From: CAVTTH01 sp963737545
GTDB lineage: Bacteria > Verrucomicrobiota > Verrucomicrobiia > Chthoniobacterales > UBA10450
Assembly (NCBI GenBank): GCA_963737545.1
Contig: CAVTTH010000003.1
Coordinates: 682,001 to 746,000 of the forward strand
Length of the DNA: 64,000 nt
Direction of reading: 5' to 3'
In this document: piece by piece, positions 25,545-35,404 of the stretch
How positions within the stretch are numbered: position 1 is the first letter of the stretch
How the letters are laid out: each line of letters opens with the position of its first letter
Program-made: the position numbers and the translations under genes
The notes under the pieces: generated by a model
What the model was told of the DNA's origin: nothing
The model's database searches: none
Seen by the model: only the letters and a program-made list of their open reading frames with translations

Positions 25545-27683
25545 ATGCAACACAAGGTCACGGCCCAAATCGGGGCCACACAAGTCTCAATCGAAACCGG
25601 CAAGATTGCCAAACTCGCGGACGGCGCTGTCGTCGTTTCCTGCGCCGAAACCATCGTCATGGCGAGCGCGGTCTCAGCCACCGCGCTGAAGGAAGGCCAG
25701 GATTGGTTCCCGCTTACAGTCGATTACCGCGAAAAAGCAGCCGCGGTCGGAAAATTTCCCGGCGGCTATTTCAAACGTGAAGGTCGTCCGAGCGAAAAAG
25801 AAACGCTCACTTCACGAATGACGGATCGTCCGCTCCGGCCGCTCTTCCCCGACGGTTATCTCTACGACACCCAGATCATCAGCATTCTGCTGAGCGCTGA
25901 CGGCGAAAACGATCCCGATATTCTCGCAATCAACGGCGCCTCCGCGGCGCTCTGCGTTTCCGATATTCCGTTCGCCGGTCCCATCGGCGCCGTGCGCGTC
26001 GGCCGCGTGAATGGGGAATTCGTGGCCAACCCGACGCACACGCAACGCGAGCAAAGCGATCTCGATCTTGTCTACGTCGGGACGGAAAACGACATCATCA
26101 TGATCGAAGGCGCGGCGAATGAATTGCCGGAAGACGAATTCGTAAAGTCGCTCGAGTTCGCGCATGGACATGCGCGTGAAATGATTCGCATCCAGAAGGA
26201 ACTGGCCGCACAGGTCGGCAAGCCGAAACGTGAGATGCCATTGCTGGAAGTGAAACCGGAGATTCTCGAAATCGCTGACCACGTCGCAGGCGCTCGGATC
26301 GAGGCTGCACTTTGCACCGAGGGCAAGGTTGCGCGTTCGAAAGCGGTCGGCGCTTTACGCGACGAAGTGAAAGCCGCGGTGCTGGAGAAGTTTCCCGAGG
26401 CGGACAAGTTCGCGATCTCGCAGGCGTTCGATTACGTGCAGAAAAAAACGTTCCGTGCCAGCATTCTTGACCGGCAGAAACGCGTAGACGGGCGCGGTTA
26501 TGAAGACCTGCGCCATATTACGTGCGAGGTCGGCGTGCTGCCGCGCGCGCATGGCTCAGCCATCTTCCAGCGAGGTGAAACACAGGCACTCGCACTTACG
26601 ACTCTGGCGCCGATTGAAGAAGCGCAAATGATCGATGCCTACGGAGGCGGCGAACAATCAAAGCGTTTTATTTTGCACTATAACTTTCCGCCGTTCAGCG
26701 TGGGTGAAACCGGCCGGACAGGCGGCGCGAGTCGGCGCGAGATTGGGCACGGCGCGCTGGCGGAACGCTCGCTCGAACCGGTGATTCCGAGCGAGAACGA
26801 TTTTCGTTATGCGATCCGCATTTCGAGCGAAGTTATGGAATCAAATGGCTCGACTTCGATGGCGAGCGTGTGCGGCGGAATGCTGGCGCTGATGGATGCG
26901 GGCGTGCCGATCAAAACGCCGGTGGCCGGAATATCTATCGGGCTCGTCACTGAAAATGATGAGAGCGGCAATCTGAAGCGCTACCATCTTCTCACCGATA
27001 TCATCGGTTCCGAGGATCACTTCGGCGACATGGATTTCAAACTCTGTGGCACCAATGCCGGCGTCACGGGATTCCAGCTTGATCTCAAACTGCCGGGGGT
27101 GAGTCACAAAATCATGGCCGAGGCAATCCATCGCGCGAAGGACGCGCGCACGAAGATTCTCGGCATCATGGCGACCGCGCTCGATAAGCCGCGCGCCGAT
27201 CTGAGCAAATACGCGCCGCGCATCGAGACAATTAAAATCAATCCGGAGAAGATCGGCGCTCTCATCGGACCGGGCGGCAAGACGATCAAGGGTATCGTCG
27301 CGGAAACCGGCGCAGAAATTAATATCGAAGACGACGGCTCTGTCCATATCTACGCCACGAGTCCCGAGAGCATGGCGCGCGCGAAAGAGATTATCGGCGG
27401 CATGAGTCGCGAGATTGAGGTGGGACAGACGTATCAGGGCCGCGTCGTTACGGTAAAAGACTTCGGCGCATTCGTGGAGGTTTTCCCCGGGCGGGACGGA
27501 TTGGTCCACATTTCCGAGCTGGCTGATTTCCGTGTCAATCGCACCGAGGATGTCGCGAAAGTGGGCGATATGATCTGGGTGAAATGCATCGGCATCGACG
27601 ACAAGGGCCGGGTCAAACTGAGCCGAAAAGCGGCGCTGAAGGAGCGGGCGGCGGCCGAGACGGGACAGCCGGCGCCTGCCTAA
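25545..27683 (+). CDS. pnp: Polyribonucleotide nucleotidyltransferase (PNPase)
   Basis: The 712-residue enzyme has two RNase PH domains, an all-helical linker, a KH domain (IGALIGPGGKTIKGI) and a C-terminal S1 domain (GQTYQGRVVTVKDFGAFVEV). Catalytic-side motifs include SEDHFGDMDFKLCGT and RREIGHGALAER. It degrades RNA 3' to 5' using phosphate and belongs to the degradosome-type RNA turnover machinery. The start MQHKVTAQIG at 25545 is preferred over 25506. A hairpin in the leader may be regulatory. Confidence 0.97.
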   Translation: MQHKVTAQIGATQVSIETGKIAKLADGAVVVSCAETIVMASAVSATALKEGQDWFPLTVDYREKAAAVGKFPGGYFKREGRPSEKETLTSRMTDRPLRPLFPDGYLYDTQIISILLSADGENDPDILAINGASAALCVSDIPFAGPIGAVRVGRVNGEFVANPTHTQREQSDLDLVYVGTENDIIMIEGAANELPEDEFVKSLEFAHGHAREMIRIQKELAAQVGKPKREMPLLEVKPEILEIADHVAGARIEAALCTEGKVARSKAVGALRDEVKAAVLEKFPEADKFAISQAFDYVQKKTFRASILDRQKRVDGRGYEDLRHITCEVGVLPRAHGSAIFQRGETQALALTTLAPIEEAQMIDAYGGGEQSKRFILHYNFPPFSVGETGRTGGASRREIGHGALAERSLEPVIPSENDFRYAIRISSEVMESNGSTSMASVCGGMLALMDAGVPIKTPVAGISIGLVTENDESGNLKRYHLLTDIIGSEDHFGDMDFKLCGTNAGVTGFQLDLKLPGVSHKIMAEAIHRAKDARTKILGIMATALDKPRADLSKYAPRIETIKINPEKIGALIGPGGKTIKGIVAETGAEINIEDDGSVHIYATSPESMARAKEIIGGMSREIEVGQTYQGRVVTVKDFGAFVEVFPGRDGLVHISELADFRVNRTEDVAKVGDMIWVKCIGIDDKGRVKLSRKAALKERAAAETGQPAPA

Positions 27684-27733
27684 CGAATAAACCTCTGGCC
27701 GCCGTTGTAGCCGCGGATCGCCGTCCTCCAAGC

Positions 27734-29956
27734 TCAGGGCAGCCCAGTTCCAGATGACGCTTTCACAAGCGACACATCCGCGGCGTTGATGCTGCCGTTG
27801 GCATTCACGTCGGAGCGGAAGGTTGCCGGATCAACGGACTGCCCGCTTCGCGATTTGCTTAACGCTACGTCCGATGCGTTCACGGCCCTGTTGCCATTCA
27901 CATCACCGATGAGAACGCTCATCGGGATCGTCACATTAGTCGAACCATTCACGCCATTGAGCGTGATCTGAATGCTCTGAGCATTGGCGACGTTGGTCAA
28001 CGGTATGGTAACGACATTTCCGCTGGTGATGACCATACCGCCATTGCTGACACCGCCGCTTCCGATCGTTCCAGTTCCTGAGGTGATTGCTGCTTGCGGA
28101 CTGCCGTTGACTGTCACGTTGGCAAGGAACGTGAGGACGATTGTGTAATCACTGGTCACGCCGCCGCTGCGGCATTCGACTCCGGCTGTCCCACTCAGCG
28201 GCAGATTGACGTCAAAACTGCCCGTGCTGCCATGCGTTTTTCGCGAAACGGCGCTCTGCACAATCGACGTTGATGGTTGCGCGCAGTAAATGCCTCCGGT
28301 GTTCAAATATGGGCTGGGGTAGTGGAGCCCACCCCATGCGATCATTTGGGCGCCAGTCCAGACTGCCGTGTGATTGTAACGGGCCGAGGGGACATTTACG
28401 ATGCTGGTGGTTGTCCAACTATCGGTGCTGGGATTGTACCTGCCTCCGGTGTTCAAGTTGGTCGTGTTGAAGATGCCGGCCCAAATAATCATTTCGCTTC
28501 CGGTCCACACGGCCGTTTGAGAGTCTCGCGGCGACGGCGCATCGCTCAAACTGGTAGCAATCCAGCTATCTGTAATTGGATTGTATCTGCCGCCAGTGTT
28601 GCAATCGTTGAACGTTTCATCCACTCCGCCCCAGACGATCATTTCACTCCCGGCCCATATTCCTGTAAAAGCGTCTCGTCCGAGGGGCGCATTCACGAGG
28701 CTCGTCGGCGTCCAAGCGTCCGTGTTGGGGTTATATCTGGCGCCGGTGTGCAAATAAGGGTCGTGCACGTCAGTTCCACCCCAGATGATCATTTCACTGC
28801 TGGTCCACAGCGCGCTGTGATCGAATCGTGCGGCTGGCGCGTTTGTTGTGCTGGTGGCGAACCAACTATCTGTCGTGGGATTGTATCGTCCTCCGGTGTT
28901 CCAGATACAGTTGCCACCGCAGCCGCTTCCGCCCCAAACGATCATCTCGCTGCCGGTCCACACTGCCGTGTGATAATTGCGGGCGGCAGGCACATTGACG
29001 GTGCTGGTAGCCGTCCAACTGTCGCTCACTGGGTTATATCTACCGCCAGTATTCAAAAGGCCGTGGCCACCTCCTCCCCAGACAATCATCTCAGTACCCG
29101 TCCAGACTGCGCTATTAAGCCATCTCGCACTGGGCGCGTTCGTAACGGTCGTAGCCATCCAACTGTCAGTAGTCGGATCGTATCTCGCTCCAGTGTTCAA
29201 AACGTCCAAATTGCCCAATCCACCCCAAACGATCATCTCGCTGCCAGTCCACGCTACGTTCTGACCCCGACGGGCCTCCGGCGCGTTTTCCGTCGTCGTA
29301 GGAGCCCAAGTGTTGTCGGCGCAGTCCAGCGGAACTGAGATTTCCGGCAGGTTGTAATTGGTTTGGTAGGGCGCGATGGCCGAGCCCGCCGCACCATGGG
29401 CCGAAGACAACGGACGGCTCCGCGAACTGTCCCTACCATTTATGCGAACACTTAGCTCGTTAGCGAGCCGTTCGGCCAGAATCGGCCCAACCAAGCACTC
29501 CGCGATGACGAATGGATCATTGCCAAGCGCGGCGAACAGCTCTCGCAACATTTCAGGTTGACGGCTGTGATTGGCCATCCGGTCCATCTCAGCCTGAAGT
29601 TCGGTCGCAGTGATTGGCGATCCTCGCTTTTCCGCGACGAACTGCGATTTACGAAGATAGTTCTCGACTTTCTTTTCAACCTGCTCCCACGAGATTACTG
29701 CATCGAGTGGCGGTTTGGGTGCCGGATTTTCCTTCGGCCAGATCCGATGCCGCCAATAGATTTCTTCAATCGCATATTGGTACGCCACGCGTTCGGCAAG
29801 AGTGAGAGTCCCAGCAAACCTCTCCGCGGCTTTGGTTCGTGAGAACGCCTGCGGCGTTCCTGTTCCCAGCAACCAGACAAAGCCCGCGCTAAGAAGCAAA
29901 AGGTTCACAACGCGATCGCCACAGACAGATCGCGAACTGTTGATGAATCTTCTCAT
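27734..29956 (-). CDS. Secreted kelch-repeat protein with SurA-like N-region and dockerin C-terminus
   Basis: A signal segment (VVNLLLLSAGFVWLLGTG) leads into a helical SurA_N-like region of about 150 residues (AERVAYQYAIEEIYWRHRIW, ITATELQAEMDRMANHS). Seven or so kelch blades of about 50 residues follow, each of the form TGSEMIVWGG...NTGGRYNPxTDSW. Then comes the module SRKTHGSTGSFDVNLPLSGT with VECRSGG, also present in the protein at 2464-4899, and a dockerin-like pair (GDVNGNRAVNASDV, SDVNANGSINAADV). It is exported and probably surface-associated. The mixture of a chaperone-like N-region and a beta propeller is unusual. Confidence 0.85.
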   Translation of the reverse strand: MRRFINSSRSVCGDRVVNLLLLSAGFVWLLGTGTPQAFSRTKAAERFAGTLTLAERVAYQYAIEEIYWRHRIWPKENPAPKPPLDAVISWEQVEKKVENYLRKSQFVAEKRGSPITATELQAEMDRMANHSRQPEMLRELFAALGNDPFVIAECLVGPILAERLANELSVRINGRDSSRSRPLSSAHGAAGSAIAPYQTNYNLPEISVPLDCADNTWAPTTTENAPEARRGQNVAWTGSEMIVWGGLGNLDVLNTGARYDPTTDSWMATTVTNAPSARWLNSAVWTGTEMIVWGGGGHGLLNTGGRYNPVSDSWTATSTVNVPAARNYHTAVWTGSEMIVWGGSGCGGNCIWNTGGRYNPTTDSWFATSTTNAPAARFDHSALWTSSEMIIWGGTDVHDPYLHTGARYNPNTDAWTPTSLVNAPLGRDAFTGIWAGSEMIVWGGVDETFNDCNTGGRYNPITDSWIATSLSDAPSPRDSQTAVWTGSEMIIWAGIFNTTNLNTGGRYNPSTDSWTTTSIVNVPSARYNHTAVWTGAQMIAWGGLHYPSPYLNTGGIYCAQPSTSIVQSAVSRKTHGSTGSFDVNLPLSGTAGVECRSGGVTSDYTIVLTFLANVTVNGSPQAAITSGTGTIGSGGVSNGGMVITSGNVVTIPLTNVANAQSIQITLNGVNGSTNVTIPMSVLIGDVNGNRAVNASDVALSKSRSGQSVDPATFRSDVNANGSINAADVSLVKASSGTGLP

Positions 29957-30001
29957 CGCTTCTGCCCGCAAAGCGACTTTGCCAATCAGATCATATCCAG
30001 A

Positions 30002-30739
30002 TTACGGATTAAGGTCATAGACACGATCCAGATAAACGTAATGAGGATCAGAAGGAGGATCGTAAGTGATATGCGGAGTCCAACCGTGACCCGTGGGATA
30101 CTTAATTGAAACGTTGTGGAAATTGGTGTTCAACAGGCCACCCTCTGCGTGCAAGAGGAGGAACCGTGTAGGCGCCGAACTAAAGTCGCCTGTCATGGTC
30201 ACCAACAATGGTCCATCAAGAGACGCAGTCCCCAGAGCAGGGGAGTTCTCATGAACCTCTATGTTGTCCGCGCCGCTTGGCGTAACGTTGCTGACGGTCG
30301 TGGCGGTGCTGGTCAGAGTGAGATCGCCATAAAAAGAGAGAGACCCGCTCGGGGAAAGCGTCCCATCGATACGCGTGCCATGAATAGTCGTTCCGCCGCT
30401 GGTTGTAATGTGTCCATTGCCCGTGAACGTGCCGGAGCTGTACATGCGAAGGTACCCGTCGCTTACGGTTATACTCCCGCCATTCGTAACGCTCAGGAGA
30501 GCGATCCCACCTTGGGTACCCATGTCCCCGCCTACGTCAAACCGTGTGGCGACTGCGATACTTGTCCAATCGATACTCACTGTGCCATATGAGTTCGGGA
30601 ACCAACTACCACTGCCCATGATTCCCCAATTTGTCTGGGCATTACAGCCGTCGGCTAGCGGGACGGCAGGGGAGGCACAAAGCGCCAAGGCGGCTACGGT
30701 GAACACAGGCACATTTTTCTTGGTAACTCCTCGTACCAT
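30002..30739 (-). CDS. Secreted beta-rich protein of unknown function
   Basis: The 245-residue product has a signal peptide (VPVFTVAALALCASPAVPLA). The rest is a Thr/Ser/Gly-rich body of short beta-strand phrases (GGSITVSDGYLRMYSSGTFT and GTLSPSGSLSFYGDLTLTST), reminiscent of autotransporter passenger or pectate-lyase-like beta helices. The C-terminus YVYLDRVYDLNP shows no anchor, dockerin or PEP-CTERM motif. It is adjacent to the kelch/dockerin gene in the same direction (45 bp from its start), so the two could be co-transcribed. Confidence 0.7.
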   Translation of the reverse strand: MVRGVTKKNVPVFTVAALALCASPAVPLADGCNAQTNWGIMGSGSWFPNSYGTVSIDWTSIAVATRFDVGGDMGTQGGIALLSVTNGGSITVSDGYLRMYSSGTFTGNGHITTSGGTTIHGTRIDGTLSPSGSLSFYGDLTLTSTATTVSNVTPSGADNIEVHENSPALGTASLDGPLLVTMTGDFSSAPTRFLLLHAEGGLLNTNFHNVSIKYPTGHGWTPHITYDPPSDPHYVYLDRVYDLNP

Positions 30740-30978
30740 TTCTGAAGTGGATTTCCTTTTTATAGCTGATTAAGACGTGCTTGTTGAATTTGCGTGGAAC
30801 CACGCTTATAGCCAAAGAGCCACAAACGCGTCAACGCTTTGTTCCGCTTTTCCGCGAGTTTGGGTAGTGTTTGAGCTGGCACTGCGCCTGACTGTTGTCG
30901 CCGCGGTCGCTGACCAGGGAGAGAAAATCGTCCCTTTCGATTTGGCCGCGGGTGACCAGTCCGGCTACTGTTTGGGCG

Positions 30979-32163
30979 ATGAAAGCCGGTTTTCTTGAAA
31001 AACTGATCGGACGCCTGGGGAAAATTGATCCGGAAGAGGTCCAGAATTACCTGCTCCGCCTCGCTCAGGAAAAAGGATTTCTCGAGACCATCTTCAACTC
31101 GATCCAGGAAGGAATTATCGTGACCGACTCAAAGGGTCGTATCACTTACCTGAACAACGCGGCCTGCGAGTTGTTCGGACTCGAAGGGGAAAATTCCATC
31201 GGGAAACGGCTGGATGAACGCGTGCGCGGTCTCGATTGGAAGTTGCTCTCTCAAACGGAAGGCGCGGTCAGTCGCGACATGGAAATTTTCTACCCGGCGA
31301 ACCGGTTTATCAATTTCTACAACGTGCCGCTGATGATCGAGCGTCGGGCCGAGGGAGAACAAAGAAACGGTCAGGCCGAGTACGTGGGCCACGCCATGAT
31401 CCTGCGCGATATCACCGAAAATAAGCGCTCGACGCAGCAGACGATCGAATCGGAGCGGCTTTCGGCTTTGACATTGCTCGCGGCCGGTGTCGCCCATGAA
31501 ATTGGCAATCCGCTCAACTCGCTCCACATCCATCTGCAATTAATGGAGCGCAAGATCCGCAAGCTCGATGGCAAAATCCGCGCTGATCTGCAGGAGTCCA
31601 TCGACGTGGCGCGCTCTGAGATCACCCGGCTCGATTCGATCGTCACGCAATTCCTCCGCGCCATCCGTCCGTCAAAACCCCAACTACATCCGGAGAATAT
31701 CAACACGATCGTCGAGGAATCGGTCCACTTCTTTGCCCCAGAGATCAAGGATCGCGACATCGTGGTTGAACAGGAATTGCGTTCGGATTTGCCGCTGCTC
31801 GAAGTGGATCGCGATCAGATCAAGCAACTCTTTTACAACATCATCAAGAATAGTTTCGAAGCGATTAAGCGCCGCGGGATCCTGCGCATCCGGACCGACC
31901 GGGATGATACACATGTCCTAATAACATTCATCGACACTGGCGGCGGCATTTCGGCCGATGACCTTAGTCGCGTTTTTGAGCCTTACTTTACAACCAAATC
32001 ATCGGGGTCCGGACTTGGCCTGCTCATCGCGCGCCGAATCATTCGCGAACACGGCGGTGAAATGGCGATGGAGAGCAGCGAAGGAAAAGGGCTGACGCTG
32101 ACCATTCGGTTGCCAATCGTGGAGCGAAGGGTGCGGATGCTTCCAGAGAGGGCGGAGGGATGA
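30979..32163 (+). CDS. PAS-domain sensor histidine kinase (NtrB-like)
   Basis: The 394-residue cytoplasmic kinase has an N-terminal helix, a PAS domain (FNSIQEGIIVTDSKGRITYL to ILRDITENKRS), and an HisKA box with His173 in AAGVAHEIGNPLNSL. The HATPase domain has N box IIKNSFEAIKRRG, G1 DTGGGIS and G2 GSGLGLLIARRI. No membrane segments are seen, as in NtrB-type sensors. A sigma-54 response regulator follows 65 bp downstream and is surely its partner. The start at 30979 fits the domain boundary. Confidence 0.92.
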   Translation: MKAGFLEKLIGRLGKIDPEEVQNYLLRLAQEKGFLETIFNSIQEGIIVTDSKGRITYLNNAACELFGLEGENSIGKRLDERVRGLDWKLLSQTEGAVSRDMEIFYPANRFINFYNVPLMIERRAEGEQRNGQAEYVGHAMILRDITENKRSTQQTIESERLSALTLLAAGVAHEIGNPLNSLHIHLQLMERKIRKLDGKIRADLQESIDVARSEITRLDSIVTQFLRAIRPSKPQLHPENINTIVEESVHFFAPEIKDRDIVVEQELRSDLPLLEVDRDQIKQLFYNIIKNSFEAIKRRGILRIRTDRDDTHVLITFIDTGGGISADDLSRVFEPYFTTKSSGSGLGLLIARRIIREHGGEMAMESSEGKGLTLTIRLPIVERRVRMLPERAEG

Positions 32164-32228
32164 AGGCGAAAGCAGTGACTCGCGGAGTTCGCCCCGCCGG
32201 TTAACGTGCACCAGATTCGTTGACCCGC

Positions 32229-33659
32229 ATGCAACCCACTATTCTCATCGTCGATGACGAAAAGCACACGCGCGACGGATTGCGTCGATTGCTCGAGGAT
32301 AGCTACGACACTTACGTCGCTGCCGACATCACCGGTGCGATGGAAGTGCTCGAACGCGATCAGATTGATGTGCTCATCACTGATCTGCGACTCGGCAGCG
32401 AAGATGGAATGACATTGATTGAACGCGCGCTCAAGTTCCCGCATCCGCCTATTTGCATCATGATGACCGCTTACGGGTCGGTCGACACCGCCGTCGACGC
32501 AATGAAGCGCGGCGCCTACGACTTCGTCACGAAGCCGCTCAATCTCGACAAGGTGGAATTGCTCATTTCCCGGGCCCTGAACAGCCGTCGAATGGAGCAG
32601 GAAAATCGCACACTGCGACAGCAGGTGGAGGAACGTTACGGGCTCGATAATATCATCGGAGAATCCGCGGCTTTGCGCGAAGTGCTCGACACGATTCGCC
32701 AAGTCGCTCCATCGTCGGCAAATATTTTGCTGGAGGGTGAGAGCGGCACGGGGAAAGAGTTGGCCGCTCACGCCATCCATAATTTGAGCCGGCGGCATAA
32801 GGCAAAATTTGTTACCGTCCACTGCGCCGCGCTTTCACCGCAGTTGCTCGAGAGCGAGCTCTTCGGTCATGAACGCGGCGCGTTTACTGGGGCGCACGAA
32901 CGGCGTATCGGCCGTTTTGAGCAGGCCAATGGCGGCACCATCTTCCTCGATGAGATTGGTGAGATTGATGCCAGCACCCAGGTAAAATTGTTGCGAGTGA
33001 TCAGCGAAGAACGGGCGTTTGAGCGAGTGGGCGGAACGCAGCAACTCCGCGCGGATGTCCGCTTGATCGCGGCGACGAACAAGAATCTCGAAGCGCTCGT
33101 CCGCGATGGAAAATTTCGCGACGATTTGTTTTTTCGACTCAACGTTGTCCGGATTACCATGCCGCCGTTGCGTGAACGAAAAGAAGATATTCCTCTTCTC
33201 GTTCGCGGCTTTTTGCGCCACTTCTGTAAAGCGAACGAAAAACCATTGCTTGATCTGACCACTGACGCCATGAACGCGCTCCTGACATACGATTGGCCGG
33301 GCAACGTTCGTGAATTGCGCACTGCCATCGAGCACGGCGTAGTGATGTCCAATGGTCCGAAGATTACGCTTCGAGACCTGCCGTCACCAGTTCGAGCTGC
33401 GTCGCGACCAGCGTTGCCGGGTGGTGTCACTCCCACAAGTGCCTATGGCGAAAGAGCGAGTCCGCTCGATCTTCATGAAACCGAAAAAAGATTGGTCATG
33501 CAGGCCCTGGCCGCGACCAAGGGGAATATTACGGCTGCCGCCAAGAGGCTCGGCATCAGCCGCCGCACCCTGCATCGCAAGATTAACGAAATGAAGTCCG
33601 ACAATCTGCCCACCAAACCAGCCGCGCCGGCCACTTCCGCGGAAGCAACCGGAGAGTAA
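32229..33659 (+). CDS. Sigma-54-dependent response regulator (NtrC family)
   Basis: The 476-residue protein has a REC domain (acid pocket D9/D10, phospho-acceptor D52 in ITDLRL, K102 in VTKPL) and an AAA+ domain with GESGTGKE (Walker A, about 170-177), GAFTGA (217-222, contact with sigma-54) and DEIGE. A Fis-type HTH ends it (GNITAAAKRLGISRRTLHRK). When phosphorylated it would activate RpoN promoters. The ATG at 32229 is chosen over a TTG at 32220. Targets are unknown; the neighbouring membrane glycosyltransferase starts 1 bp after its stop and is likely in the same operon. Confidence 0.95.
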   Translation: MQPTILIVDDEKHTRDGLRRLLEDSYDTYVAADITGAMEVLERDQIDVLITDLRLGSEDGMTLIERALKFPHPPICIMMTAYGSVDTAVDAMKRGAYDFVTKPLNLDKVELLISRALNSRRMEQENRTLRQQVEERYGLDNIIGESAALREVLDTIRQVAPSSANILLEGESGTGKELAAHAIHNLSRRHKAKFVTVHCAALSPQLLESELFGHERGAFTGAHERRIGRFEQANGGTIFLDEIGEIDASTQVKLLRVISEERAFERVGGTQQLRADVRLIAATNKNLEALVRDGKFRDDLFFRLNVVRITMPPLRERKEDIPLLVRGFLRHFCKANEKPLLDLTTDAMNALLTYDWPGNVRELRTAIEHGVVMSNGPKITLRDLPSPVRAASRPALPGGVTPTSAYGERASPLDLHETEKRLVMQALAATKGNITAAAKRLGISRRTLHRKINEMKSDNLPTKPAAPATSAEATGE

Positions 33660-33660
33660 G

Positions 33661-35391
33661 ATGCCAGGGAGCGCCGATTTCATTCAACGGATGGTCCACC
33701 TGCTCGAGCATGGCGGCCTCGCGGTCTGGGTCAAAAGAGCTTTGGCGGTGGCGGCAATTCTGGCGATTGTGCTTTTCTATCTCTTGCACGAATTCCGCGG
33801 CCTGGCCGCGGCGCAGGGCATGGATCAGGCGCAGATCGGACGCGAGATCGCCAGCGGTCACGGATGGCGAACGAAGTTCATTCGGCCGCGCGCGATGGGC
33901 ATGCTCTCTCGCCACGGGAAGAATATTCCGCAGAAGATTTGGTACGACACGTACAACGCGCCGCTGCCTCCTCTGGTCGATGCGATAGCGCTTTTCCCTC
34001 TCAAGTCGCATTGGAAAATGAGCGCGCGCGACGTCCTCTATGTAGGAGACCAGGCGATCGCATTAAGTGCGATCTCTCTTTTTCTGGCCTCCTTGGCGGT
34101 GTTGTTTTTCATCGCGCGGCGATTATTCGACGAACGGCTGGCGTTGCTCAGTTGTGGTCTTGTCTTGGTTTGCGACACGATCTGGCAGTACTCCCTCTCT
34201 GGTTTGCCGCAGATGTTGTTGCTCTTTCTCCTGAACGTCACGGTTTATGCAATGGTGCGGGCGGTGCAGGCCCAATACAGCGGTGGTTTCGTCGGGATCT
34301 GGCTGGGCGCGGCGGGGGTTGGCTTTGGATTACTGGCACTCGCTCACGCGCTCACGATTTGGATGTTTCTGGGCGCTCTCGTTTTTTGCATTTTCTTTTT
34401 CCGACCGCGCGGTTGGGCCGCCGTAATTGTGCTCGTCCCGTTCGTATTGATCTATACGCCCTGGCTGATCCGGAATTACATGATCTGTGGCCAGCCCGGT
34501 GGCGTGGCGATCTATTCTATCCTCGATACCATCCATTACAGCGAAGCAGGATGGATGAGACACATCGGTCTGGATGTCGGCGGGATTGGTCCGGAAGCTT
34601 TCCGCATTAAGATAAGCGCAAACCTGATCACTCAGCTGGGTTCGATTTTCAAATATCTCGGCTGGAGCGTGGTGGCACCGGTCTTCTTCCTCTCAACTCT
34701 TCATTCCTTCAAGCGCCCGGAGACTGGCACGATTCGCTGGATGATCCTGGCAATGTGGGGCGGCGCTGTCGCCGGGATGGCGGTTTACGGTATTCGGGAA
34801 GAGCTGGGTGTGGCCGCAAATCAGCTCCACCTTATCTTCATTCCGCTGATGACCTGCTACGGTCTCGCGTTTCTTCTGGTGCAATGGAATCGTCTCGAGA
34901 TCGACGTGCGCATCGCCCGGATCGGATTTCTCGTTTTGCTTTTCCTGCTCTGCGGACTCCCCATGTTACTGGGCTTTCTTTCGCCAAGGAAGCCCCTGGT
35001 TCAGTGGCCGCCGTACCTCCCACCGTACATTTCGGTCCTGAACGACTGGATGCGGCCTGATGAAATTACCGCTTCGGACATGCCCTGGGCAATCGCTTGG
35101 TACGCAGATCGCCCCAGTCTCTGGTTGCCCGAGAATGTCCGAACAATGACGGATCTTAATGACTACAAAGCCTTCGGTGCACCGATCAATGGCCTTTACC
35201 TCACGCCGATTAGCGGCAGTCAGAATACTTTGGGTGATATCATGAAGGGCGAATACGGAGAGTGGGCGATGGTAATTTTGCGCAGCGTCAATCTACAACA
35301 GTTCCCATTGCCGTGGGCTACGCTTCTTGGCTTGGAAAACCAATGCGTCTTCTTCAGCAATCACGACCGACAAAAGGTGCCCGCACCGTGA
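33661..35391 (+). CDS. Polytopic membrane glycosyltransferase (GT39/PMT-like)
   Basis: The 576-residue product has about 11 hydrophobic helices, starting with RALAVAAILAIVLFYLL. An early loop contains acidic and aromatic residues (KIWYDTYNAPLPPLVDAI), as in dolichyl-phosphate-mannose-protein mannosyltransferase-like enzymes. Repeated membrane blocks follow (LSAISLFLASLAVLFFIARR, AAVIVLVPFVLIYTPWLI). A short soluble tail contains ITASDMPWAIAWYADR. It probably transfers a sugar from a lipid donor on the periplasmic side. It is tightly linked to the NtrC-like regulator, so it may belong to an envelope-polymer programme. Confidence 0.75.
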   Translation: MPGSADFIQRMVHLLEHGGLAVWVKRALAVAAILAIVLFYLLHEFRGLAAAQGMDQAQIGREIASGHGWRTKFIRPRAMGMLSRHGKNIPQKIWYDTYNAPLPPLVDAIALFPLKSHWKMSARDVLYVGDQAIALSAISLFLASLAVLFFIARRLFDERLALLSCGLVLVCDTIWQYSLSGLPQMLLLFLLNVTVYAMVRAVQAQYSGGFVGIWLGAAGVGFGLLALAHALTIWMFLGALVFCIFFFRPRGWAAVIVLVPFVLIYTPWLIRNYMICGQPGGVAIYSILDTIHYSEAGWMRHIGLDVGGIGPEAFRIKISANLITQLGSIFKYLGWSVVAPVFFLSTLHSFKRPETGTIRWMILAMWGGAVAGMAVYGIREELGVAANQLHLIFIPLMTCYGLAFLLVQWNRLEIDVRIARIGFLVLLFLLCGLPMLLGFLSPRKPLVQWPPYLPPYISVLNDWMRPDEITASDMPWAIAWYADRPSLWLPENVRTMTDLNDYKAFGAPINGLYLTPISGSQNTLGDIMKGEYGEWAMVILRSVNLQQFPLPWATLLGLENQCVFFSNHDRQKVPAP

Positions 35392-35404
35392 CGAACTGCT
35401 AATC

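Noticed and set aside
30877..30892. Possible sigma-54 -24/-12 promoter (TGGCACTGCGCCTGAC) before the histidine kinase
   Set aside because: The -24 half fits, but the -12 half lacks the essential GC (it reads GA), so it is not a convincing RpoN site.
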